A DNA stretch of 7,045 nucleotides from an uncultured Granulosicoccaceae bacterium. Lineage in GTDB: Bacteria; Pseudomonadota; Gammaproteobacteria; CALCKW01. The translations under genes were made by a program, and so were the position numbers. The DNA lies in assembly GCA_937941555.1 (NCBI GenBank), contig CALDHJ010000168.1, positions 1 through 7,045 on the forward strand, in the 5' to 3' direction. This document shows, piece after piece, positions 5,009 to 7,045 of this stretch. Position 1 is the first letter of the stretch. The number at the start of each line of letters is the position of its first letter. The notes under the pieces are model-generated. The model was not told the origin of the DNA and did no database searches. It saw only the letters and a program-made list of their open reading frames with translations.

Positions 5009-6841
5009 TTATTCGACCGTCACGCTCTTGGCGAGATTACGCGGTTGGTCAACGTCAGTGCCGCGCATGACAGCCACGTGGTAGCTCAGCAACTGCACCG
5101 GGATGGTGAACACGATCGGGGCAATGACTTCCGGGCAATCTGGTAGCCGCAGGATCTTGAAGCCATCGGCGTCCTTGATGTCCGAACTCTGCTCTGCAAA
5201 CACATACAGCTGACCGCCACGGGTGCGCACTTCCTCCATGTTGGCCTTGAGTTTCTCAAGCAGCACATCGTTCGGTGCCACAGTCACCACCGGCATGTCG
5301 TTGTCGATCAGCGCCAGGGGGCCATGCTTGAGTTCTCCCGCCGGGTAGCCTTCCGCGTGGATGTAGGAGATTTCCTTGAGCTTCAGCGCACCTTCGAGCG
5401 CGATCGGGAAAAACGGCCCCCGACCGAGAAAGATTGCGTTGTGCTTTTCGACAAAGTCTTCTGCAAACTTCTCGATCTGCTTGTCCATCTCGAGCGTCTG
5501 CTCAACCAGGCCCGCGCAGGCTTCAAGCCCGGATGCGATATCGGTCACTACCTGAGGATCACAGCCCTTTGCTCGCGCAACCATGGCCGTGAATGCAAGC
5601 AATGCCGCAAGCTGCGTCACGAAGGCCTTGGTCGACGCCACACCGATTTCCGTGCCGGCTCGCGTGAGCAGGGTGGCATCGGCTTCACGCGTCATGCTGC
5701 TTTCCGGCACGTTGCAGATGGCAAGTGATGCGATGTAGTTCGGGTTCTTGCGGGTTTCTTCGAGCGCCGCCATGGAGTCCGCCGTTTCGCCGGACTGCGA
5801 CAGCGTGATGTACAAGGTGTTTTTCGGCACCTGCACTGTGCGGTAGCGGTACTCGCTCGCGATCTCGACACTCGCTGGCACACCGGCGTATTGCTCGAGC
5901 CAATAGCGCGCAACACCAGCGGCATAGGAGCTGGTACCACAGGCGACCAGGTGAATTTGTTCGACCTTGGCCAGCGTCGCGCTGTCGATCTGGCCGACGT
6001 GATCCAGCAACAGCTCGCCGTTGTGCACCAGGCCCTCGATAGTCTTGCGAATCGCCAGGGGCTGCTCGTAGATTTCCTTGAGCATGAAATGCTTGAAATC
6101 ACCCTTGTCGACAGAGAAATCGCTGAGCTCGGAGCGCTTGAGCTCACGCACAACCGGATTGCCATGCTCGTCTTCGATTGCGTAGCCGCTACGACGCACA
6201 TCGATCAGGTCGCCGTCATTGAGGTAGACGAATTGTTGCGTCACCGGGATCAGGGCAGAGGTATCGGAGGCGAGGAAATATTCCTTTACGCCCACACCGA
6301 GCAGCAACGGGCTGCCACGACGAACGGCGATGATGCGGTCCGGGTCATCGGTGTTGATGATGGCCAACGCGTAGGCACCGTCGAGTTGAGCCACGGTGGT
6401 ACGCACGGCTTGCAGGAACTCTCCCACGCGCTCGATCTCACGGTGCAGCAGGTGCGCGATCACCTCGGTGTCGGTCTCGGACGTGAACACGTAGCCTGCC
6501 GCCTTGAGTTCGGCGCGCAATTCTTCGTGGTTCTCAATGATGCCGTTGTGCACCAGCGACACCTTGCCGCTGCTGTGCGGGTGCGCATTGCGCTCGCTGG
6601 GTTCCCCATGAGTGGCCCAACGGGTGTGGGCGATACCGATATGACTCGACACCGGTGATTCGTCCAGCGCATCTGCCAGTCGCTGCACCTTGCCCATCGC
6701 CCGAACACGTCCGATCGTGCCATCGCTCTGCACCACCGCCACGCCCGCGGAATCGTACCCGCGGTATTCAAGACGCCTCAAACCCTCAACCAGGATGGGG
6801 GTGACATCGCGTTGCGCCAGAGCGCCGATAATTCCGCACAT
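5009..6841 (-). CDS. glmS: Glutamine-fructose-6-phosphate aminotransferase (isomerizing)
   Basis: This cytosolic enzyme converts fructose-6-phosphate and glutamine to glucosamine-6-phosphate and glutamate, the first committed step to UDP-GlcNAc. The product is 610 residues, one more than E. coli GlmS. It starts MCGIIGALAQ, so after Met removal Cys is the N-terminal nucleophile. The glutaminase domain covers 2-220 or so, with HTRWATHG (72-79), NG at 99-100 and D124. Two SIS sugar-isomerase domains follow: the first includes CGTSSY (301-306) and SQSGET (348-353), the second E490, H506 and the C-terminal K605 in NLAKSVTVE. These correspond to E. coli E488, H504 and K603 after allowing for Met removal and the one-residue length difference. 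No key residue is missing. The ATG at 6841 follows the glmU stop codon by only 6 bases, so the two are almost certainly one operon and perhaps translationally coupled. No room exists for a leader ribozyme of the Gram-positive type. Confidence 0.98.
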   Translation of the reverse strand: MCGIIGALAQRDVTPILVEGLRRLEYRGYDSAGVAVVQSDGTIGRVRAMGKVQRLADALDESPVSSHIGIAHTRWATHGEPSERNAHPHSSGKVSLVHNGIIENHEELRAELKAAGYVFTSETDTEVIAHLLHREIERVGEFLQAVRTTVAQLDGAYALAIINTDDPDRIIAVRRGSPLLLGVGVKEYFLASDTSALIPVTQQFVYLNDGDLIDVRRSGYAIEDEHGNPVVRELKRSELSDFSVDKGDFKHFMLKEIYEQPLAIRKTIEGLVHNGELLLDHVGQIDSATLAKVEQIHLVACGTSSYAAGVARYWLEQYAGVPASVEIASEYRYRTVQVPKNTLYITLSQSGETADSMAALEETRKNPNYIASLAICNVPESSMTREADATLLTRAGTEIGVASTKAFVTQLAALLAFTAMVARAKGCDPQVVTDIASGLEACAGLVEQTLEMDKQIEKFAEDFVEKHNAIFLGRGPFFPIALEGALKLKEISYIHAEGYPAGELKHGPLALIDNDMPVVTVAPNDVLLEKLKANMEEVRTRGGQLYVFAEQSSDIKDADGFKILRLPDCPEVIAPIVFTIPVQLLSYHVAVMRGTDVDQPRNLAKSVTVE

Positions 6842-6847
6842 GTGTTT

Positions 6848-7045
6848 TTAGCCCTTTGCTGCTTTTTTCTTAGGAGACGCCCAATCCGAGCGCGTCTTCA
6901 GTGGCGCACGGGTGTACACCAGCGCGCCCGGTTCGACGTCCTTCGACAGGGTGCTGCCAGCGCCAACTGTCGTCCCTTCTCCAACCGTTATCGGCGCGAC
7001 CAGCACAGAATTTGAGCCCGTTGACACATCGTCGCCAAGAACAGT
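6848..7045 (-). CDS. glmU: GlmU, C-terminal end (5' part outside the window)
   Basis: The last 65 codons and stop of the bifunctional N-acetylglucosamine-1-phosphate uridyltransferase / glucosamine-1-phosphate acetyltransferase, which makes UDP-GlcNAc. The visible part is the end of the left-handed beta-helix acetyltransferase domain: TVLGDDVSTGSNSVLVAPIT continuing to a GEGTTVGAGS turn, with the hexapeptide-repeat rhythm. It then has KDVEPGALVYTRAP and the terminal arm KTRSDWASPKKKAAKG. E. coli GlmU has the same order (GDDV, LVAPVTVG, AAGTTV, DV, a final W and a Lys-rich end). The catalytic His and the uridyltransferase domain lie outside. The frame is open to the edge at 7045, and the stop is TAA at 6848-6850. 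A plus-strand ORF over 6812-7015 is its shadow. It lies directly upstream of glmS in the same operon and supplies the later steps of the same pathway. Confidence 0.95.
   Translation of the reverse strand, partial: TVLGDDVSTGSNSVLVAPITVGEGTTVGAGSTLSKDVEPGALVYTRAPLKTRSDWASPKKKAAKG

Noticed and set aside
5891..6658. A 255-codon plus-strand ORF antisense to glmS.
   Set aside because: GlmS is intact and unmistakable on the other strand, and the antisense product shows no domain or ribosome binding site.
6842..6847. A glmS leader ribozyme or riboswitch.
   Set aside because: Only 6 bases separate glmU and glmS, and the upstream sequence encodes GlmU, so no leader RNA fits.

Overview
The window looks like chromosomal DNA from a GC-rich gammaproteobacterium. 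The evidence is the order envC, ctpA, then a YibQ-type deacetylase gene, an envelope neighbourhood known from pseudomonads and other gammaproteobacteria, together with a glmU-glmS pair and a divergent pepN. I cannot name the order or genus from sequence alone. No mobile element, CRISPR array, tRNA or rRNA is visible, and codon use looks even throughout. This is an ordinary core-genome region, not an accessory island.

Layout, left to right. Positions 1-267 (minus strand) hold the first 89 codons of aminopeptidase N (pepN), cut by the window edge. A short divergent intergenic region (268-412) carries a plausible pepN promoter. On the plus strand follow four genes. They are a membrane-anchored, metzincin-like metalloprotease of unknown function (413-1183), an EnvC-type non-catalytic LytM-domain murein hydrolase activator (1250-2368), a CtpA-type carboxyl-terminal processing protease (2515-3864), and a YibQ-like divergent polysaccharide deacetylase (4027-4947). 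A perfect two-way hairpin terminator at 4958-4993 separates this block from the convergent minus-strand pair glmS (5009-6841) and glmU (3' end, 6848-7045).

The genes share a cell-envelope theme. GlmS makes glucosamine-6-phosphate and GlmU makes UDP-GlcNAc, the precursor of peptidoglycan and lipopolysaccharide. EnvC-type proteins switch on periplasmic amidases that split septal peptidoglycan. CtpA-type proteases trim or destroy periplasmic proteins, including murein hydrolases in some species. The YibQ-like protein is predicted to act on a polysaccharide in the periplasm. The metzincin-like protein is predicted to be tethered to the inner membrane and to face the periplasm. It is the least understood gene here and the best candidate for new biology.

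The plus-strand genes are spaced by 66-162 bases and each of the last three has promoter-like or repeat elements upstream, so they are probably transcribed partly on their own rather than as one tight operon. Every gap between genes is shorter than 170 bases.
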